DNA of 64,000 nucleotides from Gammaproteobacteria bacterium. GTDB taxonomy: Bacteria; Pseudomonadota; Gammaproteobacteria; Pseudomonadales; Pseudohongiellaceae. Made by a program: the position numbers and the translations under genes. The stretch's first letter is position 1; each line of letters opens with the position of its first letter. Shown here one piece after another: positions 23,678-31,959 of the stretch. The stretch spans positions 1 to 64,000 of the forward strand of contig JAURWS010000029.1 of NCBI GenBank assembly GCA_030654835.1, given 5' to 3'. The notes under the pieces were generated by a model, which had not been told where the DNA came from, made no database searches, and was given only the letters and a program-made list of their open reading frames with translations.

Positions 23678-23709
23678 AAAAAAGCCCCGTCAGATGACGA
23701 GGCTTTTTA
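23678..23709. terminator. Hairpin terminator or attenuator between rpmA and obg
   Basis: On the minus strand AAGCCTCGTC-ATCT-GACGGGGCTT forms a stem with one mismatch, followed by TTTTTT. It lies about 60 bases past the rpmA stop and would end or attenuate the rplU-rpmA transcript before obg. Confidence 0.85.
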
Positions 23710-23767
23710 TGCTTCAGCAGGTCAACCATGATCGACGTACTGAAGAAAGAATCAGAACAACACCTGA

Positions 23768-24025
23768 TCAGACAGGAACGATACTGACGAACTTCCTGCG
23801 CTCAGGGCCTTTCACTTCAAACTTAACCTTGCCGTGCACAGTAGCAAAAATCGTGTGATCTTTGCCCAGACCGACGTTGACGCCGGGATGGAAGTGCGTG
23901 CCGCGCTGACGCACAATGATGTTTCCGGCCAGAACGTTCTCGCCACCGAATCTCTTGACACCAAGTCGCTTCGACTGGGAATCGCGGCCGTTACTGGTAC
24001 TACCACCTGCTTTTTTATGAGCCAT
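23768..24025 (-). CDS. rpmA: 50S ribosomal protein L27
   Basis: An 85-residue basic protein beginning [20 protein letters not shown] and continuing [20 protein letters not shown]; its C-terminal [10 protein letters not shown] and KFVSIVPV are standard L27 blocks. The N-terminal tail reaches the peptidyl-transferase centre; as usual in Gram-negatives there is no cleavable N-extension. It follows rplU after 30 bases, forming the conserved rplU-rpmA pair. Confidence 0.98.
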   Translation of the reverse strand: MAHKKAGGSTSNGRDSQSKRLGVKRFGGENVLAGNIIVRQRGTHFHPGVNVGLGKDHTIFATVHGKVKFEVKGPERRKFVSIVPV

Positions 24026-24055
24026 TTGTCTACTCCTGCCAGCTTACGCCCGACG

Positions 24056-24367
24056 TTATGCTGAAATACCTGTGATCTTGACTTCAGTAAACCACTGTCT
24101 GTGGCCCTGATGCTTCAGGTGGTGCTTACGACGACGGAATTTCAGGATCGTCACTTTCTTCGCACGGCCTTGAGAGACCACTTCTGCGGTGACTTTGCTG
24201 CCTTCCACATAGGGGGCGCCAATCTTGACAGATTCGCCCTCGCCAACCATCAATACTTTGTCAAAACTGACTTGTTCACCTGTAGCGGCTTCCAGTTTCT
24301 CCAGTTTGAGGATTTCACCCTCTACAACTCGGTGTTGTTTGCCACCACTTTCAATTACCGCGTACAT
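24056..24367 (-). CDS. rplU: 50S ribosomal protein L21
   Basis: The start at 24367 gives [20 protein letters not shown], the universal L21 N-terminus, and 103 residues, the usual length; the frame extends upstream without support. Later blocks are [40 protein letters not shown] and [11 protein letters not shown]. It binds 23S rRNA. It is the first gene of rplU-rpmA and is divergent from ispB, whose start is 300 bases away; the shared gap should hold both promoters, but I could not place clear -35/-10 pairs. Confidence 0.98.
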   Translation of the reverse strand: MYAVIESGGKQHRVVEGEILKLEKLEAATGEQVSFDKVLMVGEGESVKIGAPYVEGSKVTAEVVSQGRAKKVTILKFRRRKHHLKHQGHRQWFTEVKITGISA

Positions 24368-24666
24368 ACATAACTCCACATTGGGTATAGCTTTGAATTC
24401 TGCGAGCACCGGGCCAAAATCGTCTACCCAGCGGTGCCTATAGGGGCGGGCATTTTACGGGAACATCCCAACAGAGGCAAGCCTGCATTAGACAAATTAT
24501 CCATGTCCGCGTCGGCATTCATACGAGACGCGTGCATATCACCATCGCCGTCGCCTTGACAGCCTTGGACTTCGCCCCTAGCATGCAGGCACAATTTTGC
24601 GATGCCATCATTGAGTGTCATATTCCAACTGCAATCGCAGGCAGCAGGACCTTTCACGGTAGTCCC

Positions 24667-25632
24667 ATGCATAAAGAAATCCGCGCGGTGGTCAGGGCAG
24701 ACTTTGAGGCTGTCAATCGCTTTGTTGTCGACCAACTGCATTCAAATGTGCCCCTCGTCGAGAGCATCGGCCATTACATTGTCGATGCCGGCGGCAAACG
24801 CATGCGCCCGATACTCGTTCTATTGAGCGCGAAATGCTGTGGCTATCAGGGCGATGCACACATCAGCCTGGCATCGGTCATCGAGTTCATTCACACCGCC
24901 ACCCTGCTGCACGATGATGTCGTCGACATGTCGGCCATGCGCCGCGGGCGTCCAACCGCCAATCAGCAGTGGAGCAATCCATCCAGCGTTCTGGTGGGCG
25001 ACTTCATTTACTCGCGGGCTTTCCAGATCCTGGTAAAAATAAACAGCATGGAAATCATGCGCATTGTTGCCGACACCACCAACAGGATTGCCGAAGGCGA
25101 AGTACTGCAACTGATTAACAAGCACAACAGCGCCGCTACTCAGACAAGCTACATGAATGTCATCCGCGACAAGACCGCCATTCTGTTCCAGGCGGCGGCA
25201 GAGTGCGGGGCCATTATCGCTGGCGCCACCAACGAACAGCGGCAGATTCTGCGGGACTTCGGCATGCACATCGGCATGGCTTTCCAGCTGATCGATGACG
25301 TGCTCGACTACGATGGTGACGCGGTCACCATGGGCAAAAACGTTGGCGACGATCTGGCGGAGGGCAAACCGACACTGCCATTGATCCATGCCATGCGCAC
25401 CGCTTCGCCCGAGGATGTAGAAGTGCTGCGCGCCAGCATCACCAACGGAACACTGGACCATCTGCAAAGTGTGATTGCCATCGTGCGCAAGTCCGGAGGG
25501 CTTGAATACACTCGCCAACTGGCACAGGACGAAGTCGACAAGGCGCGCGCCCTGCTGCGCGATATAGAGCCGAGCATCTATCGGTCGGCACTGGAAGACA
25601 TGGCCGATCTGGCCCTCAACCGCTCCAGCTGA
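24667..25632 (+). CDS. ispB: Octaprenyl (long-chain polyprenyl) diphosphate synthase
   Basis: The ATG at 24667 (MHKEIRAVVRADFEAVNRF) gives 321 residues, the IspB length; the open frame to 24532 lacks conservation. GGKRMRP, the first aspartate-rich motif DDVVD at residues 83-87, RRGRPTANQQW and the second motif IDDVLDYDGD bind isopentenyl and allylic diphosphates through magnesium. It makes the ubiquinone side chain. Chain length (C40 or C45) is not settled by eye. It lies divergent from rplU-rpmA, as in many gammaproteobacteria, and links functionally with ubiC at 51 kb. Confidence 0.95.
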   Translation: MHKEIRAVVRADFEAVNRFVVDQLHSNVPLVESIGHYIVDAGGKRMRPILVLLSAKCCGYQGDAHISLASVIEFIHTATLLHDDVVDMSAMRRGRPTANQQWSNPSSVLVGDFIYSRAFQILVKINSMEIMRIVADTTNRIAEGEVLQLINKHNSAATQTSYMNVIRDKTAILFQAAAECGAIIAGATNEQRQILRDFGMHIGMAFQLIDDVLDYDGDAVTMGKNVGDDLAEGKPTLPLIHAMRTASPEDVEVLRASITNGTLDHLQSVIAIVRKSGGLEYTRQLAQDEVDKARALLRDIEPSIYRSALEDMADLALNRSS

Positions 25633-25641
25633 ACACTCGAA

Positions 25642-26658
25642 TCACTGTGCTGGCATCAGATTGAAGGCCTGCGCCAGCAGAGAATAGGAACGCTTGCGCA
25701 CGGCAAAATCATGGCAGTTGCTGATGACCACCAACTCATCAGCCTCGTGTAGCTGCGCCAATGCCTGCAGTTTCTCTCGCACCCACTCTGGTGTCCCGCA
25801 AATGGCGTGTTTGCGACGCTGCCTGATGAGCGCGAGCTCTTCGTCGTTGAACACATAAGCCCTGGCCTCCTCTACCGATGGAATCGGCCCCGGCTCACCC
25901 CGCTCGAGCCCCAATCGCCAGACATCGCGCGTCAAAGCCAAATCTTCAGCTTCGTCCTCACTCGGCGCACAGAGCACAAAGACGCCGACATTGACGCACG
26001 GCTCGGGGCATTCCCGCGACGGTTGGAAATTTCGACGGTACAAGCCAGCCAACTCATGACTCTCACGCGGATTCAGAAAATGAGCCACGGAATAGCACAG
26101 CCCCAATTCAGCGGCATAGAGCGCGCTCTGTTCGCTGGAGCCAAGCAACCAGAACTCAGGTAGCTCGTTGACCCGAGGCGTCGCTTTGACTCGGGAGAAA
26201 CTGGCAGTCGCCGGCCGTTCGCCAGAGACAAAGGCGCGCAGATCCTGCAGCTTATTGAGGAAATAATCCACGCCGATCGGCGACCCATAGGCGAGTGCCT
26301 GTGCGGTAGGCCCGTCGCTGCCAGGCGCCCGGCCTACGCCGAGATCGACTCGCCCCGGGTAGAGTGTCTGCAGCAACAGGAAATTTTCCGCAACCTTGTA
26401 AGGGCTGTAATGCATGAGCATGACTCCCCCGGATCCCACACGGATATTCCTTGTCTCCGCCGCGATGCGGGCGAGCAACACTTCGGGAGAACAGCCAGCA
26501 AAACTGTCTGAACCGTGATGCTCTGCCACCCAGAACCGCGAATACCCCAGCTGCTCGACATGACGTGCAAGCTCAATGCTCTCGGCCAGCGCCTGCGCGG
26601 CAGTACCGCCGCTGCGAATGGGCGACTGATCGAGAACACTGAGCCTGACGAGGGCCAT
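25642..26658 (-). CDS. Luciferase-like (LLM) flavin-dependent oxidoreductase, YhbW-like
   Basis: A TIM-barrel protein of 338 residues: LSVLDQSPIRSGGTAAQAL, YSRFWVAEHHGSDSFAG, IRVGSGGVMLMHYSPYKVAE, YPGRVDLGVGRAPGSD and FWLLGSSEQSA. These match the MsnO8/YhbW subgroup of bacterial luciferase-like monooxygenases, which use reduced flavin and oxygen. The physiological substrate is unknown for the subgroup. It converges with ispB (9 bases between stops) and starts 3 bases before the stop of the DUF4399 gene upstream on the same strand, so the two are probably co-transcribed. Confidence 0.9.
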   Translation of the reverse strand: MALVRLSVLDQSPIRSGGTAAQALAESIELARHVEQLGYSRFWVAEHHGSDSFAGCSPEVLLARIAAETRNIRVGSGGVMLMHYSPYKVAENFLLLQTLYPGRVDLGVGRAPGSDGPTAQALAYGSPIGVDYFLNKLQDLRAFVSGERPATASFSRVKATPRVNELPEFWLLGSSEQSALYAAELGLCYSVAHFLNPRESHELAGLYRRNFQPSRECPEPCVNVGVFVLCAPSEDEAEDLALTRDVWRLGLERGEPGPIPSVEEARAYVFNDEELALIRQRRKHAICGTPEWVREKLQALAQLHEADELVVISNCHDFAVRKRSYSLLAQAFNLMPAQ

Positions 26659-26661
26659 ACC

Positions 26662-27093
26662 TTATTGCACGGTAATGGTGATTTTTTCAGAAACAACAGG
26701 AGGATTGTGTGGGGTGTGCATATGGTCACCGAGGATCAGCTGCAGCGTGTGCTGACCGGGAGTCAATGTCAGCGTAGTCTGAGTCTGACCGCCACCGAAA
26801 TGGGTCACCGCAGTGCCCAGCGGCGCATTCATATCCGGCAGAGCTGCACCGTCAACTAGCAGGTGGTGGTGCCCTGTATTGTTTGTCTGCACGCCGGCCG
26901 GAGCAACGCCCATGCCCTGCAATCCAAACACTACGTTGAATGTCTGTGTAACCGTCGCACCATTTTGTGGTGACACGATGTACAGCTTTGCACCCTCGGG
27001 TGATGCTGTTTGATCCGCCGTCTGGGCGACGAGCAGTGAGGACATGGCAATGGCCGCTGTCGCTACAAGAATCTTCGAAAACATTTTCTTCAT
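26662..27093 (-). CDS. Secreted DUF4399 domain protein
   Basis: The start at 27093 has GGAG upstream and gives a signal peptide (MKKMFSKILVATAAIAMSSL, then LVAQT). The mature part, about 120 residues, is a single DUF4399 domain: LYIVSPQNGATVTQTFNVVF, GVQTNNTGHHHLLVD, LTLTPGQHTLQLILGDHMH and SEKITITVQ. Several histidines (GHHH and GDHMH) could bind a metal. The domain is of unknown function and usually periplasmic. It is followed immediately by the LLM oxidoreductase gene, so both probably share one transcript. The gap 27094-27359 towards the divergent acyl-CoA synthetase shows no other feature. Confidence 0.85.
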   Translation of the reverse strand: MKKMFSKILVATAAIAMSSLLVAQTADQTASPEGAKLYIVSPQNGATVTQTFNVVFGLQGMGVAPAGVQTNNTGHHHLLVDGAALPDMNAPLGTAVTHFGGGQTQTTLTLTPGQHTLQLILGDHMHTPHNPPVVSEKITITVQ

Positions 27094-27359
27094 ATACAAC
27101 TCCAGAAAGTGACCAGCCATGAACAAGGCTGGAAATTGAAAACCGCAGGAACGAAGTCCCTGAGTTATTCTGCTTTAAAGGGCAGCCCAATGCCAGCCTG
27201 TACGCTTCGAACTCTCACTGAACACCAGACAAGAGCGCCCGCTCGATACTGGCTGGCATCGATAAGGTTGAACATGATATAAGCCAACGACAGCCTGCGA
27301 CGAGCCTCCAACCGAGGATCGCTGCTGACCAAAACAACAAGAATGAGAGGTTGCCGCAG

Positions 27360-29258
27360 ATGGTGAAGACTCGTCAGGACATACTCCCTTCAACGCCGCT
27401 GGCGGCGCCATTGATAGAATCCCTTGCGAGTGTCGAGGCATTTGAGAAGACCCCGCAGAGCACTCGATTCCCTCACACCAACACCTATGAGCTGTTGCAG
27501 GAAAGTGGCCGCATGTTCGCCACCGAACCGGCACTCGAATTTCTGCTCGCTGGTCGGCGCGATGAATTGGCACAGACAGTCACTTTCGGCGAGCTGGCCC
27601 GCCAGATCACGAGCACCGCCAACCTGCTGCACTCACTCGGCCTGCAACCGTCTGAGGCGGTATCGATTCTGCTGCCCATAATGCCGCAGAGTCATCCTGC
27701 CATCTGGGGAAGCCAGGCGGCAGGCATCGCGAATCCGATCAACCCCATGCTCGAAGCAGAGCATATCGCCGAAATCGTCGATGCGGCTCAGGCCAGAGTC
27801 ATTATCTGCCTGGGCCCCTCTGAATATTCGGACCTCTGGCAAAAAGTCCTGAAAATACTCCCCCGGGTCAACTCGGTGCATACATTGCTTGTCGTGCAGC
27901 AACCCGGTTTCACCAAAGCTATGCCTGACGATCTGCAAATCGCCGGACTGCGCATACTCGACTACAACAGTGCCATCGCAGAGCAACCAGCAGACCGCCT
28001 GGTCAGTCAACGACAGTTCTCGTCCGAGCAGATCGCCGCCTATTTCCACACCGGTGGCACCACCGCGCACCCCAAGATCGCCCAGCTGACCCACGGCAAC
28101 ATGGCATTCCTCGGGCAGCTGATGCGGGTCTATACGGCCCACCTGCCCCGCCACACCATTCTCTGCGGCCTGCCCCTGTTCCACATCTACGGGGTCATCA
28201 TTCAGGGCATCGCGGCGTTCAGCATCGGCTATCGCGTCGTGCTCCTTACGCCCGCAGGATTCCGCAGCCAGGAGGGCATGAAGAACTTCTGGCACCACAT
28301 CGCCCGCTTCAGAGTGCGCGGATTCTCGACTGTGCCCACGGTGCTGATGGCGCTGTCGCAGATTCCCGTGGGCAATGAAGACATCAGCTCGCTGACCAGC
28401 ATCAACTCAGGGGCCGCACCACTCTCGCCAGCGTTCGAGCACAGCTTCGAGAAACAATTCAACGTGGCCGTTGCCAATGGATATGGCATGACGGAAACCA
28501 CAGCACTGATCTCCAGGGCGCCCTCGTGGCAACCACCCGGCAGTGTGGGCATGCGGCTCCCTTATTCGCAGATTCGCGTTGTGCATCTCGATCGCGGACA
28601 GGTTACGCGGGAATGTGAACTGGGAGAGAGCGGCGTCATTCTGGTAAAAGGACCACAAGTGTTCCATGGCTACAAGGACCCGCGCGACAACAGCGGTGCC
28701 TGGATTGAAGACGGCTGGTTCAATACCGGTGACCTTGGTTATCTAGATGGTGATGGCTACCTGTTCCTCTCCGGACGCGCGAAAGATCTGATCATCCGTG
28801 GTGGGCACAACATCGACCCGGCCATCATCGAAGAGGCTCTGCAGGCTCATCGTTGTGTCGCCAGTGCGGTCGCCGTCGGGCAACCCGACGCTTACGCAGG
28901 CGAGCTACCGGCGGCCTTTGTGGTTTTGCGAGCGGGCGCGGACTGCAGCGAGGAGGAATTACACGCGTACTGCGAAGAACACATCAAAGAACGCGCCGCG
29001 ATACCGCGCCGCATCGAGATCATTCCAGCACTTCCGTTGACGGCGGTCGGCAAGATCTACAAGCCGGCATTGCGTCAGCGCATCTCGGAAACCACCATCA
29101 GGGAAGTGCTCACAGAACAACAGATTGAAGCCACGGTCAGCAGCAGTTTCGACAAGCAACGCGGGCTGGTCATCCGCATCGAGGTAGCAGCAAGGGCTCG
29201 GCAGGCGGCCGCTGAACATCTGCTGGAGCCCTTCGCGCTGAACATAGATTTCGTGTGA
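27360..29258 (+). CDS. Acyl-CoA synthetase (AMP-forming), long-chain type
   Basis: An adenylate-forming enzyme of 632 residues. Motifs in order are FHTGGTTAHPKIAQLTH (P-loop, with Ala-His where the family usually has Gly), PLFHIYG, NSGAAPLSPAF, NGYGMTETTALIS, GWFNTGDLGYLDGDGYLFL, GRAKDLIIRGGHNIDP and LPLTAVGKIYKPALR with the catalytic Lys. It should activate a fatty acid or aryl acid to its CoA ester. A C-terminal extension of about 70 residues beyond the usual end is unusual. ATG 27360 is preferred to TTG 27351 because GAGAGG then sits 9 bases upstream. It converges with the TPR lipoprotein gene; a stem-loop joins the two ends. Confidence 0.87.
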   Translation: MVKTRQDILPSTPLAAPLIESLASVEAFEKTPQSTRFPHTNTYELLQESGRMFATEPALEFLLAGRRDELAQTVTFGELARQITSTANLLHSLGLQPSEAVSILLPIMPQSHPAIWGSQAAGIANPINPMLEAEHIAEIVDAAQARVIICLGPSEYSDLWQKVLKILPRVNSVHTLLVVQQPGFTKAMPDDLQIAGLRILDYNSAIAEQPADRLVSQRQFSSEQIAAYFHTGGTTAHPKIAQLTHGNMAFLGQLMRVYTAHLPRHTILCGLPLFHIYGVIIQGIAAFSIGYRVVLLTPAGFRSQEGMKNFWHHIARFRVRGFSTVPTVLMALSQIPVGNEDISSLTSINSGAAPLSPAFEHSFEKQFNVAVANGYGMTETTALISRAPSWQPPGSVGMRLPYSQIRVVHLDRGQVTRECELGESGVILVKGPQVFHGYKDPRDNSGAWIEDGWFNTGDLGYLDGDGYLFLSGRAKDLIIRGGHNIDPAIIEEALQAHRCVASAVAVGQPDAYAGELPAAFVVLRAGADCSEEELHAYCEEHIKERAAIPRRIEIIPALPLTAVGKIYKPALRQRISETTIREVLTEQQIEATVSSSFDKQRGLVIRIEVAARARQAAAEHLLEPFALNIDFV

Positions 29259-29278
29259 GGCGCGCAGCACTCCTCACA
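29254..29278. terminator. Stem-loop between convergent genes
   Basis: TGTGAGG and CCTCACA pair across an 11-base loop exactly between the stops of the acyl-CoA synthetase and the TPR lipoprotein gene. There is no clear U-run on either side, so a terminator role is tentative. Confidence 0.4.
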
Positions 29279-29282
29279 ACAT

Positions 29283-30479
29283 TCAGAGCGGCCCGGTCCT
29301 GACACTGAAACCCGCACTGGTCTCGCGCAGGATGCTGCGTTCATTGACGATGCGGACCTTTTCACGGCTGGGCTGATAGATCTGATCCCCGGTGATGACG
29401 AGCTGCCTGGCGATCTCGAAGAGGCGCTCGGCCTGCTCCGTGTCACCAAGCCTTTTATAGGTGGTGCTCAGCGCTAGATAGAAATCCGGCTCGGCATCCT
29501 TGCGCCGAATCGCGTCGCGGTAGTGATCTCTGGCCTGCTCAAAATTCTGTTCGGCAAACGCCAGATTACCCAGATTGTAGTGATAGTAGGGGTTCTTGTT
29601 GTTGAATCGCTCCATGGCTTCTGCATAACGCTCGGAGGTCTCGATGTCGCCCTGCTGGAAATAAAATTTTGTCAGATTGTTGATTGCAGTGCCGTTGGTC
29701 TTGTCCAGATCGAAGGCCATGCGGTAGGAATACTCGGCGAGCGATTTATCATTGTTCTTGCTGAAGGCAGTCCCGATATTGCTCCACACCAGGGACAGCG
29801 TGGGATCGACCCACAGTGAGTTCCGCAGATAGCCCAGAGCCCGATCAACATCTCCTGCTATCAGACTCTCGACACCAAGATTATTGAAATACAGCGCTCG
29901 CGAATGCAGATCACTCACAGTGTTCGCCGTGAGTTGCTGCAGCGTGATCTCCGGTGTGAAATCGACCACATAGGTGGTGCCACCTCCGAAGCGCCCGATC
30001 GCGTTGATGTGCTGGCTGAGCACGAGCAACTCCCCGCGTCGATCCCAGCGCGGCCTGACCTTTACCGTCTGAAATTCGGCATCCACACCGAGGTGGCGCG
30101 CCATGGCGATGTAGAGACTGACAACCGAGAGGCAATTGCCCTGACGATCCTGAAAGGTCTCGATAGCCGTGCGAGTCAGCAGATCGTCGTATTGCAGATT
30201 GAGATGATCGGGGCCGAACAGTAATTCCTGGAGGCGCTGCACAATCTCCGGACCACTGCTGCGATTGGTGACCTCACGGTCAAGGAAATCAACAATCTCC
30301 TGATTGAGTGCCAGCGTGTCGATCTCCGGAAACGCATCGGCCGTCTGCGGCAGAATCTGTGACTCCAGCGCGATGTCGCGGGAAAATCCCAGATCCAGAG
30401 GAATCATGACGCAGCCGGGGACAATGATGCTGAGCATCATCAGCATCAACCAGAGCAATGCCGCAGCAGTCCTCACCAT
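29283..30479 (-). CDS. Lipoprotein with transglutaminase-like domain and TPR repeats
   Basis: A 398-residue protein with a lipoprotein signal: hydrophobic residues 4-20 and a lipobox VPGC with Cys23. Residues 60-180 form a transglutaminase/cysteine-protease-like domain with Cys116 (RQGNCLSVVSLYIAMARHLG), His157 (LSQHINAIG) and Asp173 (YVVDFTPE) as a likely triad. From about residue 185 there are four or five TPR units (LYFNNLGVESLIAGDVDRAL, YYHYNLGNLAFAEQNFEQAR). It would sit on a membrane facing the periplasm. It is the last gene of a three-gene minus-strand operon (7 bases after the previous stop). Cleavage or cross-linking is possible; no substrate is known. Confidence 0.78.
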   Translation of the reverse strand: MVRTAAALLWLMLMMLSIIVPGCVMIPLDLGFSRDIALESQILPQTADAFPEIDTLALNQEIVDFLDREVTNRSSGPEIVQRLQELLFGPDHLNLQYDDLLTRTAIETFQDRQGNCLSVVSLYIAMARHLGVDAEFQTVKVRPRWDRRGELLVLSQHINAIGRFGGGTTYVVDFTPEITLQQLTANTVSDLHSRALYFNNLGVESLIAGDVDRALGYLRNSLWVDPTLSLVWSNIGTAFSKNNDKSLAEYSYRMAFDLDKTNGTAINNLTKFYFQQGDIETSERYAEAMERFNNKNPYYHYNLGNLAFAEQNFEQARDHYRDAIRRKDAEPDFYLALSTTYKRLGDTEQAERLFEIARQLVITGDQIYQPSREKVRIVNERSILRETSAGFSVRTGPL

Positions 30480-30486
30480 GATTCTG

Positions 30487-31920
30487 TCACAACCGGGACG
30501 GCGTTGACCGCCCCGCCTTATCTACCTTCATGAATTCATAACGCCCGCGCGAAAAATCCAGCTCGCCGTTCAGTGCCGAGCGAAAAAGCGCGACCCAGGC
30601 AGCATGACGCGCAGCATTGGCGGTACTGCTGCCGAGCCCTTCGAAATCGGTGCGTCCTTTCAGCCGGAAGCCATCCGGCCCCCAGATGTCGACATGCTCA
30701 ACCACCTGCGTTGCCGATTCATAACGGTAGACCACCGCCGCCTGGGTGCGCGCTATCCGCACGCTGTCCGCCTGCAGAAAGCGCACTTCATACTCCGTCG
30801 CAAATTCTGTATACGCATCCCGTACAAAAAAGTTCACCTCGGTGTCGATGATTACACTCTTGCGGACATCGAGACGCTGCACATACTTGAATGGCTCGGT
30901 ATCTATCCTGATCAATTCGACACCGGCGTCGGTGTCCTCAAGCGCCGACGAAATCCTTACCCGGCTTCTTTCATCGATATCGACAACGGCATCGGAACCG
31001 ATAATCTCCGAGCGCGCGGCGAAATCGAAGCTCGCCTTCCACGTGCCCACGTCCTCGGCAGGAAGGCTGAAACGCTGGCCACCGGCATCCTGCAACCACA
31101 GGCGATCACTCTCGAAAATCAGCTGAACAAGCTCATTCTTAAAGACCGCATCCTCGCCGAATGCTATTCCACCGGGCACAATAATTTCGGGAATGGTCGA
31201 CGCTTCAAACTCATCTCCCAGTCCCTCTTTGAGGAACACCTCGGGCTCACGTGAGGACAGTCTGCGAGCGTCCCGGCTCTCTGGATTGAGCACGGAAGCA
31301 CTGCCCCGCCGCAACTGTTCCCCCAACAGCTGAAACTCGGTGACCGCACCGGCATAATCGCGGGCAGCCTCGGTATCGACGACGAAGCGCTGCCCGGCAG
31401 TGGCATACAACCGCCCGGCCTGCTCGACTTGCTGCGGTCGAATGCCGACAGCCCGGCCATTCGACAATGCGGTCCGCAACGACTCGATCAGCTGAGCATC
31501 CTCGACATGCCAGCTGATGAAGACTCGCTCCTGTGCCGAGGCGTCAAGCCAGACATCATGGAACTGTGCGAAATCAGGGGATTCCTCCAAAACAGGCGCC
31601 GCAACGCTGCCGGGCAACCAGGCAAGTGCGCCAATCTCCCCGCGAGCAAACGCAGCCTCCCATTCCAGTAATTCCGGGGTCAAGGGCAATCGCAACGGGG
31701 GCAAATCTGCCAGCGCACCCAGACGGGGACGACGCGGCTCGGTGTTGGCCACTTTCGGAACGTTCAGGTTATAAGCGACATCGAAACCGGCGTCATGCAA
31801 CGCCGTGCTCACGCTCTCCAGCAAGGGGTTAACAGGGCTGTCCGCATCGAGCACGTCAGCCCGGGAAAACCCGGTCGCCAGAAGCAGGCCGAGCGATATC
31901 AGCAACCACATACGGCGCAT
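30487..31920 (-). CDS. Secreted protein of unknown function, middle gene of an envelope operon
   Basis: This 477-residue protein has a signal peptide (MRRMWLLISLGLLLATGFSR, then A). The mature part is soluble, rich in Ala, Leu and charged residues, with no cysteines of note and no membrane segment. The N-terminal half resembles two alpha/beta repeats; residues 132-160 read RVFISWHVEDAQLIESLRTA, then L, superficially like the start of a TIR domain, but the rest of that domain is not visible. The C-terminal half looks beta-rich, with repeated strands of alternating polarity. I do not recognise the family. It lies 39 bases after the 529-residue gene and 7 before the TPR lipoprotein gene, so all three probably work together. 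Confidence 0.68.
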   Translation of the reverse strand: MRRMWLLISLGLLLATGFSRADVLDADSPVNPLLESVSTALHDAGFDVAYNLNVPKVANTEPRRPRLGALADLPPLRLPLTPELLEWEAAFARGEIGALAWLPGSVAAPVLEESPDFAQFHDVWLDASAQERVFISWHVEDAQLIESLRTALSNGRAVGIRPQQVEQAGRLYATAGQRFVVDTEAARDYAGAVTEFQLLGEQLRRGSASVLNPESRDARRLSSREPEVFLKEGLGDEFEASTIPEIIVPGGIAFGEDAVFKNELVQLIFESDRLWLQDAGGQRFSLPAEDVGTWKASFDFAARSEIIGSDAVVDIDERSRVRISSALEDTDAGVELIRIDTEPFKYVQRLDVRKSVIIDTEVNFFVRDAYTEFATEYEVRFLQADSVRIARTQAAVVYRYESATQVVEHVDIWGPDGFRLKGRTDFEGLGSSTANAARHAAWVALFRSALNGELDFSRGRYEFMKVDKAGRSTPSRL

Positions 31921-31959
31921 GTCGGTGCCTCCTGGGAATAACCATATGGTTGATGGGAA

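Noticed and set aside
30998-31527. TIR-domain-like stretch in the secreted 477-residue protein
   Set aside because: Only the first strand-like motif (residues 132-160) fits; the protein has an export signal and no visible catalytic Glu region, so similarity is probably accidental.
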